This document shows positions 43,016 to 51,173 of a stretch of DNA of 64,000 bases, piece after piece; positions within the stretch are counted from its first letter, which is position 1, and each line of letters opens with the position of its first letter. Origin of the DNA: Mariniphaga sp041687255 (GTDB lineage Bacteria; Bacteroidota; Bacteroidia; Bacteroidales; Prolixibacteraceae); the NCBI GenBank assembly GCA_041687255.1, contig JAWLCL010000004.1:186001-250000 (forward strand), read 5' to 3'. The notes beneath the pieces were generated by a model that made no database searches, was not told the origin of the DNA, and saw only the letters and a program-made list of their open reading frames with translations. The translations under genes were made by a program, and so were the position numbers.

Positions 43016-43612
43016 ATGTCAGAATCAGGAACTTTTTATGGTACATTGGTGGATCCGGTTTTACGAAAAATGCGTAAAAGGGTGTCACAGCATATCGAGC
43101 CGGGACAGACAGTGCTGGATATTGCCTGCGGAACCGGTGCACAGCTGTTCGAATCGGCCGGAGTGGCCAGTATGGCAGTTGGGTTCGATTATTCAGAATC
43201 GATGATAAAACGTGCCCGCAAAACCGGTCAGCAAAAAAACCTTGACCATGTTGAATTCATTGTTCATGATGCTACTGAAGAGTGGCCGTTTTATGACCAC
43301 CAGTTTGATGTTGCTGTATTGTCGTTGGCCCTGCATCAGTTCTCCCCCAAAAGCTACTTTGTTATTCTGAATGAAATGAAACGTGTGGCTGCCCGTCAGA
43401 TATTTGTTGATTATGCCATTCCTTTACCGGATAATTATGCCGGTATAGGAAGTACGATAGCCGAGTTCCTTGCCGGAAGGGAGCATTATAAGAATTTCAG
43501 GCAATACAACCAACTGGGCGGGCTTCGCCAGATTCTTGCCCGGCATCGGCTTACAGCTGTCAAAGAGGAGTTTTTTGGAAAAAATGCCTTTCATCTGGTG
43601 GTAAGTTCCTGA
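43016..43612 (+). CDS. Class I SAM-dependent methyltransferase
   Basis: The 198-residue product has motif I V-L-D-I-A-C-G-T-G-A, an acidic motif II (F-D-Y-S-E-S-M), and V-A-V-L-S-L-A-L-H-Q-F (post-motif). It belongs to the methyltransf_11/25-like group of small-molecule methyltransferases. No substrate-specific domain is present. It is divergent from the ChaN-like gene and probably monocistronic. Confidence 0.82.
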   Translation: MSESGTFYGTLVDPVLRKMRKRVSQHIEPGQTVLDIACGTGAQLFESAGVASMAVGFDYSESMIKRARKTGQQKNLDHVEFIVHDATEEWPFYDHQFDVAVLSLALHQFSPKSYFVILNEMKRVAARQIFVDYAIPLPDNYAGIGSTIAEFLAGREHYKNFRQYNQLGGLRQILARHRLTAVKEEFFGKNAFHLVVSS

Positions 43613-43677
43613 TGCATTTTCTGAGAAATTTTTATGCCAATCAGTTTTTTGTTTTTCTTTATTGCCCGTTAAGATAA

Positions 43678-43812
43678 AGGTTTGTTTATTTCATATTTAG
43701 AACGCTCATAACAGGCAATGATGTTAAAGCGCTTCCTGAAAGCGTGAAGAAAGAAGTTGATTCAATGTTGCAAAACATCATCGCTAAAATGGAAATGGGG
43801 AATGGCTTTTGA
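43678..43812 (+). pseudogene. Possible gene remnant
   Basis: An open stretch with no start codon reads coherently at its end as A-L-P-E-S-V-K-K-E-V-D-S-M-L-Q-N-I-I and stops with TGA. L-P-E-x-x-x-K-E-V resembles the middle of small DUF2281-type antitoxin proteins. It is too short and lacks a start, so it may be a decayed gene or chance. Confidence 0.2.
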
Positions 43813-43826
43813 TGTAAAAATTGCTT

Positions 43827-44474
43827 TTAGCCTTCGGGGGTTGGAGCTATTTTATAGCTGATTGAAATTCCCGACCTGCTTTTAGGTGCATAGGTAGTCT
43901 CGTAATGCTTTAAACTTTCAATGTAATCAAGAAAATCACCGATACCAGACCCTCTCATTGAGGTATTATGGGCAGTATAACATCCTCCCACTTCCAGCTT
44001 GGGATCCATTGCAATAAAATAGTTCTTGTACCAATATTTATCGGCGTCGCTAAAAACAAAATCATATTTTCCTGGCAGTTCGGGTACCATTACATGGGCG
44101 TCGGCAAGCCGTGCATCAATATACTTCTGGACGCCTGCCCTTTTAAAGTTGGCTTTTGCTTTCAGCCACCTGTTCTTGTCGATTTCGATAGTTATCAGCT
44201 TGCCGCCGGTTTTGCTTAATGCCCAGGCAATCCATATGGCCGAATGACCTGTCGATGTACCTATTTCAACGGCCTCAGTATATTTATTTTCAATAATTAG
44301 GTCGTATAAGATTTTTCCGTCGGAAATGGGCACGTTCATATCGCGCCAGCTGTTTACATTTTCTTCAAGGTAAGCTTTTATTCTGCGGTCAAGGTTGTTT
44401 TCAATCCTGGGGTACTGCGCATTTGCCCCTATCGTTGCAAATAACAATAACACTATGATCAATTTATGCTTCAT
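43827..44474 (-). CDS. O-methyltransferase family 3 protein with a signal peptide
   Basis: The 215-residue product has a clear export signal (M-K-H-K-L-I-I-V-L-L-L-F-A-T-I-G-A-N-A-Q). The rest matches catechol-type O-methyltransferases: A-V-E-I-G-T-S-T-G-H-S-A (SAM loop), L-I-T-I-E-I-D and Y-D-F-V-F-S-D-A-D-K-Y (metal-site Asp region). An exported SAM-dependent enzyme is unusual because SAM is cytosolic. It stands alone and is convergent with the gene at 43016. Confidence 0.78.
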   Translation of the reverse strand: MKHKLIIVLLLFATIGANAQYPRIENNLDRRIKAYLEENVNSWRDMNVPISDGKILYDLIIENKYTEAVEIGTSTGHSAIWIAWALSKTGGKLITIEIDKNRWLKAKANFKRAGVQKYIDARLADAHVMVPELPGKYDFVFSDADKYWYKNYFIAMDPKLEVGGCYTAHNTSMRGSGIGDFLDYIESLKHYETTYAPKSRSGISISYKIAPTPEG

Positions 44475-44526
44475 AAGAATTCTTCTTTTTTGAATTCCTA
44501 AAGATAAAGAAAAACAATTAAATTTC

Positions 44527-45789
44527 TTACATGGTCAAATCGGGGTCTGCTGCTTCCCCTGTATTGGCCATAACTGGCTGGTTCTCCCTGAAGTCAAAGA
44601 AGGTGTTGAAAAACACCGGAACGCTTTGTGAGGCCACCTCATTAGGTGAGTTCGAAAGGTAAACTATTCCTATGTTATCATGTCTGCTAATGGCAATTTC
44701 TGCCTTGTACCCGTTCACATAACCTCCGTGATAGGCAATTTGCCGTTCCCTGTAATCAACCATTCGCCAGCCCAGGGCATACTTTTTTGTTTTTACATGA
44801 TCCCAATATTTGAAATATCCTCTGCTGAGACGGGAAACTACCTGGGGTTCAAATATCCGTTGATAGGCTTCCTCTTCAAGTATCGGGTTGTTATCATCGA
44901 CCAATGCCATAAGGAAGCGGGCCATGTCGGAGATGCTCGCATTAACGCCTGCTGCCGGCGCGGTGGAATAATACCTGTCGTTTAGCGGGAGAGCACGGTA
45001 TTTGCCGTTAGCACCACGATGCGGATAGGCTTTGTTGGGGTTATCCCTGAAGCTCTCAAAATCGGTTGTGGCATCATTCATTCCTATTGGCTCAAATAAT
45101 TTTTCCTTAATTAGCTGCCCGTAATTCTTTGCAGTTTTAACTGCAAGAATGGTGTCAACAAGGCTGAACATTACATTCTGATAGCCGTAAATCTTACCAG
45201 GAGCAGCAGAAATGCCTACATTCTGTAACTTCTCCAGGATTGTTGACATTGGCACATGACTTTCCACTAAATCGTCATAGGCATGCGGAACAAGTCCGCT
45301 GGTATGACTGAGCAAATTACGCAGGGTTAGGTTCTCGGTGCTTGTTTTGCTGGAGAGTTTTAACCATGGAATGGTTTCGCTTATTTTTTCATCAAAATCA
45401 ATTATCTGTTCCTGCGCCAAAACCCCTGTTAAAACTCCTGTAACCGGTTTCGACACCGAAGCCAGCCTGAAAACTGTATGTTCGTCAACCGGCTCACCAC
45501 TGCCAAGTTTTCGGGTGCCGTAACATTTAATAAAAGCAATCTGATCTTTGTAGGTAACGGCCACTGCTGCGCCAACCGTTTTCGACTCAGCCATTTGCTC
45601 GTCAAGCCATTGTTCGTACCTTTCAAAAACTTCCTTCATTTCAACAAGCTCCTTCTCTGACTGGCTCATGACGGATTCAGCAGCCTTTGACGATAAACTG
45701 TCGGGAGATGAAGAAATTCGCTGATTGGTGGATGTTAATATAAAAATGGAAACAAAGAAAATTACAAGGAAAAATTTTTGTTTAGTCAT
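44527..45789 (-). CDS. Class C beta-lactamase-like serine hydrolase
   Basis: The 420-residue product has an N-terminal export signal and the serine-hydrolase motifs S-V-S-K (S-x-x-K, in L-A-S-V-S-K), Y-Q-N (Y-x-N, in Y-G-Y-Q-N) and H-G-G (K-T-G equivalent). These fit the beta-lactamase/D-aminopeptidase/esterase group rather than true AmpC. The role is likely in cell-wall or small-molecule hydrolysis in the periplasm. The start is the ATG at 45789, immediately after a TTG at 45792. It is divergent from the gene at 46058. Confidence 0.82.
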   Translation of the reverse strand: MTKQKFFLVIFFVSIFILTSTNQRISSSPDSLSSKAAESVMSQSEKELVEMKEVFERYEQWLDEQMAESKTVGAAVAVTYKDQIAFIKCYGTRKLGSGEPVDEHTVFRLASVSKPVTGVLTGVLAQEQIIDFDEKISETIPWLKLSSKTSTENLTLRNLLSHTSGLVPHAYDDLVESHVPMSTILEKLQNVGISAAPGKIYGYQNVMFSLVDTILAVKTAKNYGQLIKEKLFEPIGMNDATTDFESFRDNPNKAYPHRGANGKYRALPLNDRYYSTAPAAGVNASISDMARFLMALVDDNNPILEEEAYQRIFEPQVVSRLSRGYFKYWDHVKTKKYALGWRMVDYRERQIAYHGGYVNGYKAEIAISRHDNIGIVYLSNSPNEVASQSVPVFFNTFFDFRENQPVMANTGEAADPDLTM

Positions 45790-46025
45790 CAAAATCTATC
45801 TTTTACGAAAAGGTAAATGGCCGCTTTTAAATTCAATGCGTCGAAAATAAAAAATTCATATGAGAAATCAACGTTGTATCGATGTTTTTATTTTAAGAAG
45901 TACTTGTTCATATCTTGAGCTGATCGTCAAAAATATGTAACGGTAATGCTCAGGGGTTTTGAATTGTTGAAAACTTTTTACCCGATAAATATCTCTTTTC
46001 TTCCACCCGCTCAGGGCTTTTAATG

Positions 46026-46033
46026 TATATTTG
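46026..46033 (+). promoter_or_regulatory. Bacteroidota -7 box
   Basis: TATATTTG matches TAnnTTTG; the predicted leader before the ATG at 46058 is about 20 bases. Confidence 0.5.
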
Positions 46034-46057
46034 GTGAAGGCACAAATATCAAAAGCA

Positions 46058-47158
46058 ATGAAGTTTACATGTAAATTTTTTATTTGGTTTTTTTCTCTTG
46101 CAATTTTATTTTCACCAGCCATTATTTCCTGTAATGAAAAACCGCAGAATGAAGTTGAGATAAGGGGCATCTATGGACATCCACAACCCTTGTGGGACAA
46201 AGGGTATAACCTGTCTGATTTGGGAATAAATGCCATTTTTGTCCACAGCGGTTCAATCGATGAAAAGATGATGGAACGGGCACGTGCCGAAGGAGTGGAT
46301 GTATATTCCGAATTTGCTACATTGAACGGTAAAGGTTATGTCGAGGATCATATTGAAGCCTGGGCAATTAACGAAAATGGAGAACATGTTGAAGCTGCTT
46401 CCTGGTTTATGGGGGTGTGCCCTACGGAGCCCGGATTCCGGCAATACCGTTACAGTCAGTTGCGTGATTTACTGACACAGTTTGATCTCGATGGTGTGTG
46501 GATGGATTATGTGCACTGGCACGCCCAGTTTGAAGAACCTGAGCCTATTTTGCCGGAAACCTGTTTTTGTGAAAATTGCCTTGGTACCTTCTCTGAGGAT
46601 ACAGGCATCGATGTTCCCGGAGGTTCAACATCACAGAAAGCAAAATGGATTTTAGACAATCACGACAGCGAATGGCGCGACTGGCGGTGCGAAATTATTG
46701 CCGGATGGGCAGCCGATATGAGAAAGATTGTTGATGAAGTAAAACCCGGCACACTGCTGGGCATCTATCATTGTCCGTGGACCGATGATGAATTCGACGG
46801 AGCACGAAGGCGGATATTGGGAATTGACTATGATTTACTGACCGAACATGTCGATGTATTTTCACCAATGGTTTATCATGCCCGGATGGGAAGAAGCCCA
46901 GAATGGGTTGGCGAGAATATAAGATGGTTCAGTGACCGCATAGGGCAAAATCAAGAAGGTTATCCCAAAATCTGGCCCATTGTGCAGGCATACGATAATC
47001 CGTATGAAGTAGCGCCCTCCGAATTCGAAACGGTGCTGGAAGGTGGTCTGAGTGAAAAATCAAGCGGTGTAATGATGTTTACGACCCGCGCTGTTGCCGA
47101 AAGTGAAGGAAAACTGGCCGTGATGAAAAACTTTTACCACAATTTATCTTCCAGGTAG
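46058..47158 (+). CDS. Putative lipoprotein glycoside hydrolase, TIM-barrel-like
   Basis: The 366-residue product has a lipoprotein signal (F-S-P-A-I-I-S-C). It carries features of the putative glycoside hydrolase (GHL-like) group: L-D-G-V-W-M-D-Y-V-H-W-H (acidic active-site region), C-F-C-E-N-C (zinc-like cysteine group), and P-M-V-Y-H-A-R-M-G. A substrate cannot be named. The ATG at 46058 is preferred over an upstream TTG because it gives the lipoprotein leader directly. The gene converges on the flavoprotein. Confidence 0.65.
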   Translation: MKFTCKFFIWFFSLAILFSPAIISCNEKPQNEVEIRGIYGHPQPLWDKGYNLSDLGINAIFVHSGSIDEKMMERARAEGVDVYSEFATLNGKGYVEDHIEAWAINENGEHVEAASWFMGVCPTEPGFRQYRYSQLRDLLTQFDLDGVWMDYVHWHAQFEEPEPILPETCFCENCLGTFSEDTGIDVPGGSTSQKAKWILDNHDSEWRDWRCEIIAGWAADMRKIVDEVKPGTLLGIYHCPWTDDEFDGARRRILGIDYDLLTEHVDVFSPMVYHARMGRSPEWVGENIRWFSDRIGQNQEGYPKIWPIVQAYDNPYEVAPSEFETVLEGGLSEKSSGVMMFTTRAVAESEGKLAVMKNFYHNLSSR

Positions 47159-47192
47159 TGGTTTAAAATGCTTCCGCTGCAGCCAGGAACAA

Positions 47193-48566
47193 TCAGTTTA
47201 CTTCCTTCAACTGCTTCAATAATGAGGGGAGAAGTTCTGAGACTGTCGGGTGCGGCTTCACTGCTTCTACAATTACATCCCATGATGCACCGGCATACAT
47301 TACATGCAATATGCTGCTTATTATTTCATCGCCACCAACTCCCAGTATGGCTGCGCCAATGATTTTGCGGGTATTGGCATCAGCAATTACCTGCATCAGC
47401 CCTTCGGTTTCTCCTTTTTCCTTAGCCCGTGCCACAACATTCATGGGCATTTTCGCTTCCAGTAATTTCATTCCCTTGTCAAGGGCTGCCTGTTTGGTCA
47501 TGCCGGCCCTTCCAAGGGGCGGATCGGTATACAAGGCATAGGTCATTATCCGGTCAGAAATTTTACGCTGCTTTCCTTTAAGAAGGTTGTCCGAAAGAAT
47601 TTCATAATCGTTGAAGGAAGTGTGTGTGAATGCACCGTGTCCATTGCATTCACCCAGGGCATATATTCCTTTTACATTTGTTTCAAGGAAATCATTCACC
47701 TGTATGTATCCTTTTTCGTCGGTATCCACTCCACAGGCATTAAGGTTCAGGCTGTCGGTGTTTGGAGTGCGTCCAACTGCCAAAAGCAGGTGCGAGGCGG
47801 TAATTTCAGGTTCACCTTCTTTGCATTCCAGTTGAACGGAAATGCTACCGTCGCTGTTTTGTCTGCCACCGATGCAATTGGCATTGAGCCTGAATTCAAT
47901 ACCTTCCTTCTTCAGAATATTAAGAATGCTTTCGCTGATATCTTCATCTTCGTGCAGAGCAATTCGGCTTTCCTTTTCAACAATAGTAACCTTGCTCCCG
48001 AATCTTCGAAACATCTGTCCGAACTCCAGACCGTTGTAACTTCCGCCAACAATAACCAAATGTTCGGGTAACTCCTCCAGTTCAAGAATGGATTCATTGG
48101 TCAGGAAGTTCAGCTTTTTAAAATCATCGGGGACAGCCGGTTTTGCCCCTACATTTATAAATATCTCGTTTGCTTTCAATTCTTCCTCATTTACAGCAAC
48201 ACTTCTTTCTCCTGTAAATTTTGCCTCTCCGCTGAAAAAAGAAATATTTTTTTCTTTTTCAACACCCGATTTAATTTTATCGACCGATTCCTGCACTATG
48301 GCATCTTTTCGCTGCTTTATCTTTTTTAAGTCGGCATACGTGCCTTCAGGGATAATTATGCCCAGTTCTTCTCCATGCCGGGTTTCCCATATTCGGCGGG
48401 CGCTTGCCACATAGGCCTTTGTTGGTGTGCAGCCATTGTTAACACAGGTGCCGCCAAAATGCTTCCTCTCGATAAAAGCTACCTGTTTGCCGGCTGAAGC
48501 CAGTTTACTGGCAAGCGGTGTACCTGCCTGTCCTGAACCAATAATGATGACATCAAATTCTTTCAT
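47193..48566 (-). CDS. FAD-dependent pyridine nucleotide-disulfide oxidoreductase, MerA/Lpd-like
   Basis: The 457-residue product is a class I disulfide oxidoreductase: an FAD loop (I-I-G-S-G-Q-A-G, residues 8-15), redox cysteines C41-V-N-N-G-C46, a second dinucleotide motif (V-G-G-S-Y-N-G-L-E), and the C-terminal P-H-P-T-V-S-E with the active-site His. It lacks the C-terminal Cys-Cys pair and N-terminal metal domain of mercuric reductase, so mercury reduction is not indicated. It may reduce a disulfide or quinone partner. It lies divergent from the CHASE kinase across the 725-base gap. Confidence 0.82.
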   Translation of the reverse strand: MKEFDVIIIGSGQAGTPLASKLASAGKQVAFIERKHFGGTCVNNGCTPTKAYVASARRIWETRHGEELGIIIPEGTYADLKKIKQRKDAIVQESVDKIKSGVEKEKNISFFSGEAKFTGERSVAVNEEELKANEIFINVGAKPAVPDDFKKLNFLTNESILELEELPEHLVIVGGSYNGLEFGQMFRRFGSKVTIVEKESRIALHEDEDISESILNILKKEGIEFRLNANCIGGRQNSDGSISVQLECKEGEPEITASHLLLAVGRTPNTDSLNLNACGVDTDEKGYIQVNDFLETNVKGIYALGECNGHGAFTHTSFNDYEILSDNLLKGKQRKISDRIMTYALYTDPPLGRAGMTKQAALDKGMKLLEAKMPMNVVARAKEKGETEGLMQVIADANTRKIIGAAILGVGGDEIISSILHVMYAGASWDVIVEAVKPHPTVSELLPSLLKQLKEVN

Positions 48567-49291
48567 GGGCGGTTGTTTTAATGGTAAATGAATATGCGTT
48601 AACGGCGGTTGTAAATTGTTCCGTTTTTCAGATTTCCTGCCTTAAAAAGTTAACAATGCTAGTTCTTAATGGTTTATCAACTTAAATGCGACTATTCATC
48701 GCTATGTTAAACTCAATTTAAACTCAATATAAACTCATTTTAAACTCAATGTAAATTCAATTTTAATTGAATTTACATTGAGTTAGTATTGAATTAACAT
48801 TGAGTTTATATTGAATTTAATCAGGCGGGGTTATTGTAAAGGCAGGCGGTGAATAAAGGCTTATCCGTTACTTATGAAGCATGTATCCGGTAATTTAAAG
48901 GTTTTTGGGATATTCTAAAGATTTGCTAAGCTTTATAAAGCTTATATGGAATTTACTGTTGTGTGGTTTTTTAAGCCCCGGAATTTGAATCTTCTCATAA
49001 AGGATATAAGCATGCTTAATTCAGAGGAATTGTTGATGTTTCATGCTTACCAAAGAATTATATTCGGTACTTTAAATTGCAGGATATTGGTTGTTAACTT
49101 AAAATAAACTATTTTTAGCACTTGATTAAGTTTATGCCTTGTTTATATGGAATTAGTGTTTTTGGGTCAGCAAACGAAATATTCGGGACTCACTTAATCA
49201 ATTTGATTTACAAGACACACTGAAGAATATCGCAGTAGCAAGTTAACACCTGCTATATTTTTTTTTGCATAAGTTGGAAAGTGCGGGAAGT
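48567..49291. other. 725-base divergent intergenic region
   Basis: Its main content is the inverted array of 11-bp repeats at 48707-48821. The remaining roughly 470 bases before the CHASE kinase show no gene, repeat or clear -7 box apart from T-rich tracts. Confidence 0.6.
48707..48821. repeat. Array of 11-bp repeats in two opposing halves forming a giant hairpin
   Basis: Five tandem 11-bp units of the type AAACTCAATnT run from 48709 to 48763. They are followed by units of the reverse complement type (ATTGAGTTnAT/ATTGAATTTAC) to about 48820. The centre (48743-48784) is an exact 20-base-pair stem with a two-base loop. Farther out, most positions still pair, giving about 57 bp of stem. The unit length is about one helical turn. 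It is not a CRISPR array: there are no spacers. Confidence 0.85.
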
Positions 49292-51115
49292 ATGAAAATA
49301 AAACTATTCGAATATTTTGGTTTGCACAAGATAAGAAATGGCTGGAAGTCCTTAATCGTTCTGATATCGGGGCTTGTGTTAACTATTGTATTAACGTGGA
49401 TTACCTACCATTTCCTGGAAGAGCAGGCCCTGGAGGAGCTTTCTTCGATAAGTATGGAAATCGGATTGAAAATTGATTCCCGTCTTCATGCCCATGCAAT
49501 TATTTTACGTGCCGGTGCTGCCCATTTTTCTGTGAGTGATACTGTTTCCCGGGAATCCTGGAGAGAGTTTGTTGAACGTTCACGACTTGAAATTAACCTG
49601 CCGGGCATTCAGGGGGTTGGTTATACTCTGGTTATTCCTCCTGAAGAACTACAGGAACATATTGAGCAGGTGAGACAGGAAGGTTATCCTGATTATACCG
49701 TATATCCTGAAGGGGAGCGTGAATTGTATTCATCCATTATTTACCTGGAGCCTTTTTCCGGGCGTAATCTACGGGCATTTGGCTATGATATGTATTCTGA
49801 ACCGGTAAGAAGAAAGGCAATGCAGTTGTCGCGCGATAATAATCTGGCTGTTCTTACAGGCAAGGTTGACCTGGTGCAGGAAACCAATGAAGATGTGCAA
49901 GCAGGGACACTTATGTATGTACCTCATTATGATCCTGAAATGCCAATCAGTACTGTCGAAGAAAGGCGTGCTGCCATAATTGGATGGGTTTACAGCCCTT
50001 ACCGGATGAGGGATCTGATGCGTGGCATATTGGGCCGGTTCGACGAGGAACAACAGGACAGGGTGCGCTTGCAGATATACGACGACAGTATTTCAGTTTC
50101 ATCTCTGCTTTACGACAGCCAAAGAAATACTATCAACAACACGGTTTCACCAAAAATACGGACCATTACCCTTCCTGTGGAGTTTAACGGTACCAAATGG
50201 CTACTGGTATTTTCTCAATCCCGCGAATTTTTCTTTACCCGTTCAACTGTATTAATTGTCTTTTTCAGCGGTGTAATTATTAGTGTTCTGCTCTATCTGC
50301 TGGCACTTTCCTATTTTAAAATCAAGCATCGATCGGTGCGAATCAAGAAACAAAATGAAGAACTCCATAAATTAAACGCTACAAAAGATAAGTTTTTTTC
50401 AATCATAGCCCATGATTTGAAAAGCCCTTTCAATTCGATTATGGGATTTAGCAGAATATTGATTGAGCAAACTGAAAAAAAGAAATACGACGGAGTGGCC
50501 CGTTATGCTGAAATCATTCATCAGTCGTCGAACATAGCCATGGAACTGCTGACCAACCTCATGGAATGGTCGCAGTCGCAAACAGGGCGCATTGAGTTTA
50601 ATCCTGAAAAGTTCGATCTTGTGGAACTGGTTCGGGAGGTGAACCTTTTATTTGTCGATTTAGCCGGTCATAAGTCGGTAGAAATCAGGAATGAAGTTTC
50701 TGAGCCATTTATGGTCTATGCCGATTATGAAATGATTGGCACAGTTTTAAGAAACCTGGTTTCCAATGCTTTGAAATTTACCCATCCCGGTGGCAAAATT
50801 ACCATTTCTGCCAGTAAGAACATGCAAGCAAACGTTATAGCAGTATCTGATACAGGTGTGGGTATACCGCAGGATAAAATAATAAAGTTATTTCAGATTG
50901 ATGAAAGCTATTCAACAAAAGGCACCCAAAATGAAAAAGGTACCGGTTTGGGGTTAATACTGTGTCGTGAGTTTGTTGAAAAACACGGCGGTCAGGTTTG
51001 GGTAGAAAGTATTGAAGAAAATTCCGGTGAAAATAAACCTTCAGGTTCTACATTTTATTTTTCACTTCCTTTTGAAGAAGTTGCAAAAAAGCAGGAGGCT
51101 GTTAAGGAACCCTGA
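49292..51115 (+). CDS. CHASE-domain sensor histidine kinase
   Basis: The 607-residue product has two membrane helices flanking an extracytoplasmic CHASE domain (G-I-Q-G-V-G-Y region, about 50-310). HisKA and HATPase domains follow, with the phospho-accepting H374 in I-I-A-H-D-L-K-S-P-F and ATP motifs N-L-V-S-N-A-L-K-F-T-H-P-G-G, D-T-G-V-G-I and G-T-G-L-G-L. The ligand is unknown; CHASE domains bind small molecules such as cytokinins or peptides. The kinase core closely resembles that of the PAS kinase at 23122, and neither has a neighbouring response regulator. The ATG at 49292 is preferred over a TTG at 49265. Confidence 0.9.
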   Translation: MKIKLFEYFGLHKIRNGWKSLIVLISGLVLTIVLTWITYHFLEEQALEELSSISMEIGLKIDSRLHAHAIILRAGAAHFSVSDTVSRESWREFVERSRLEINLPGIQGVGYTLVIPPEELQEHIEQVRQEGYPDYTVYPEGERELYSSIIYLEPFSGRNLRAFGYDMYSEPVRRKAMQLSRDNNLAVLTGKVDLVQETNEDVQAGTLMYVPHYDPEMPISTVEERRAAIIGWVYSPYRMRDLMRGILGRFDEEQQDRVRLQIYDDSISVSSLLYDSQRNTINNTVSPKIRTITLPVEFNGTKWLLVFSQSREFFFTRSTVLIVFFSGVIISVLLYLLALSYFKIKHRSVRIKKQNEELHKLNATKDKFFSIIAHDLKSPFNSIMGFSRILIEQTEKKKYDGVARYAEIIHQSSNIAMELLTNLMEWSQSQTGRIEFNPEKFDLVELVREVNLLFVDLAGHKSVEIRNEVSEPFMVYADYEMIGTVLRNLVSNALKFTHPGGKITISASKNMQANVIAVSDTGVGIPQDKIIKLFQIDESYSTKGTQNEKGTGLGLILCREFVEKHGGQVWVESIEENSGENKPSGSTFYFSLPFEEVAKKQEAVKEP

Positions 51116-51137
51116 TAATGAATCCGTTAACAGCCTC
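51085..51137 (-). terminator. araA terminator overlapping the end of the CHASE kinase gene
   Basis: GAGGCTGTTAA (51095-51105) and TTAACAGCCTC (51127-51137) form an 11-pair stem. On the minus strand it is followed shortly by TTTTTT (complement of 51085-51090). It ends araA transcription while lying across the last codons of the convergent kinase. Confidence 0.65.
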
Positions 51138-51173
51138 ATTGTATTAAATTATAAGATTTTCGGGCAGCTCCGG

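Noticed and set aside
47193..48566. Mercuric reductase
   Set aside because: The C-terminal Cys pair and N-terminal metal-binding domain are missing and no mer genes are nearby; only the general disulfide-reductase motifs are present.
48707..48821. CRISPR array
   Set aside because: The 11-bp units are directly adjacent with no spacers, flip orientation half way, and no cas gene is in the window.
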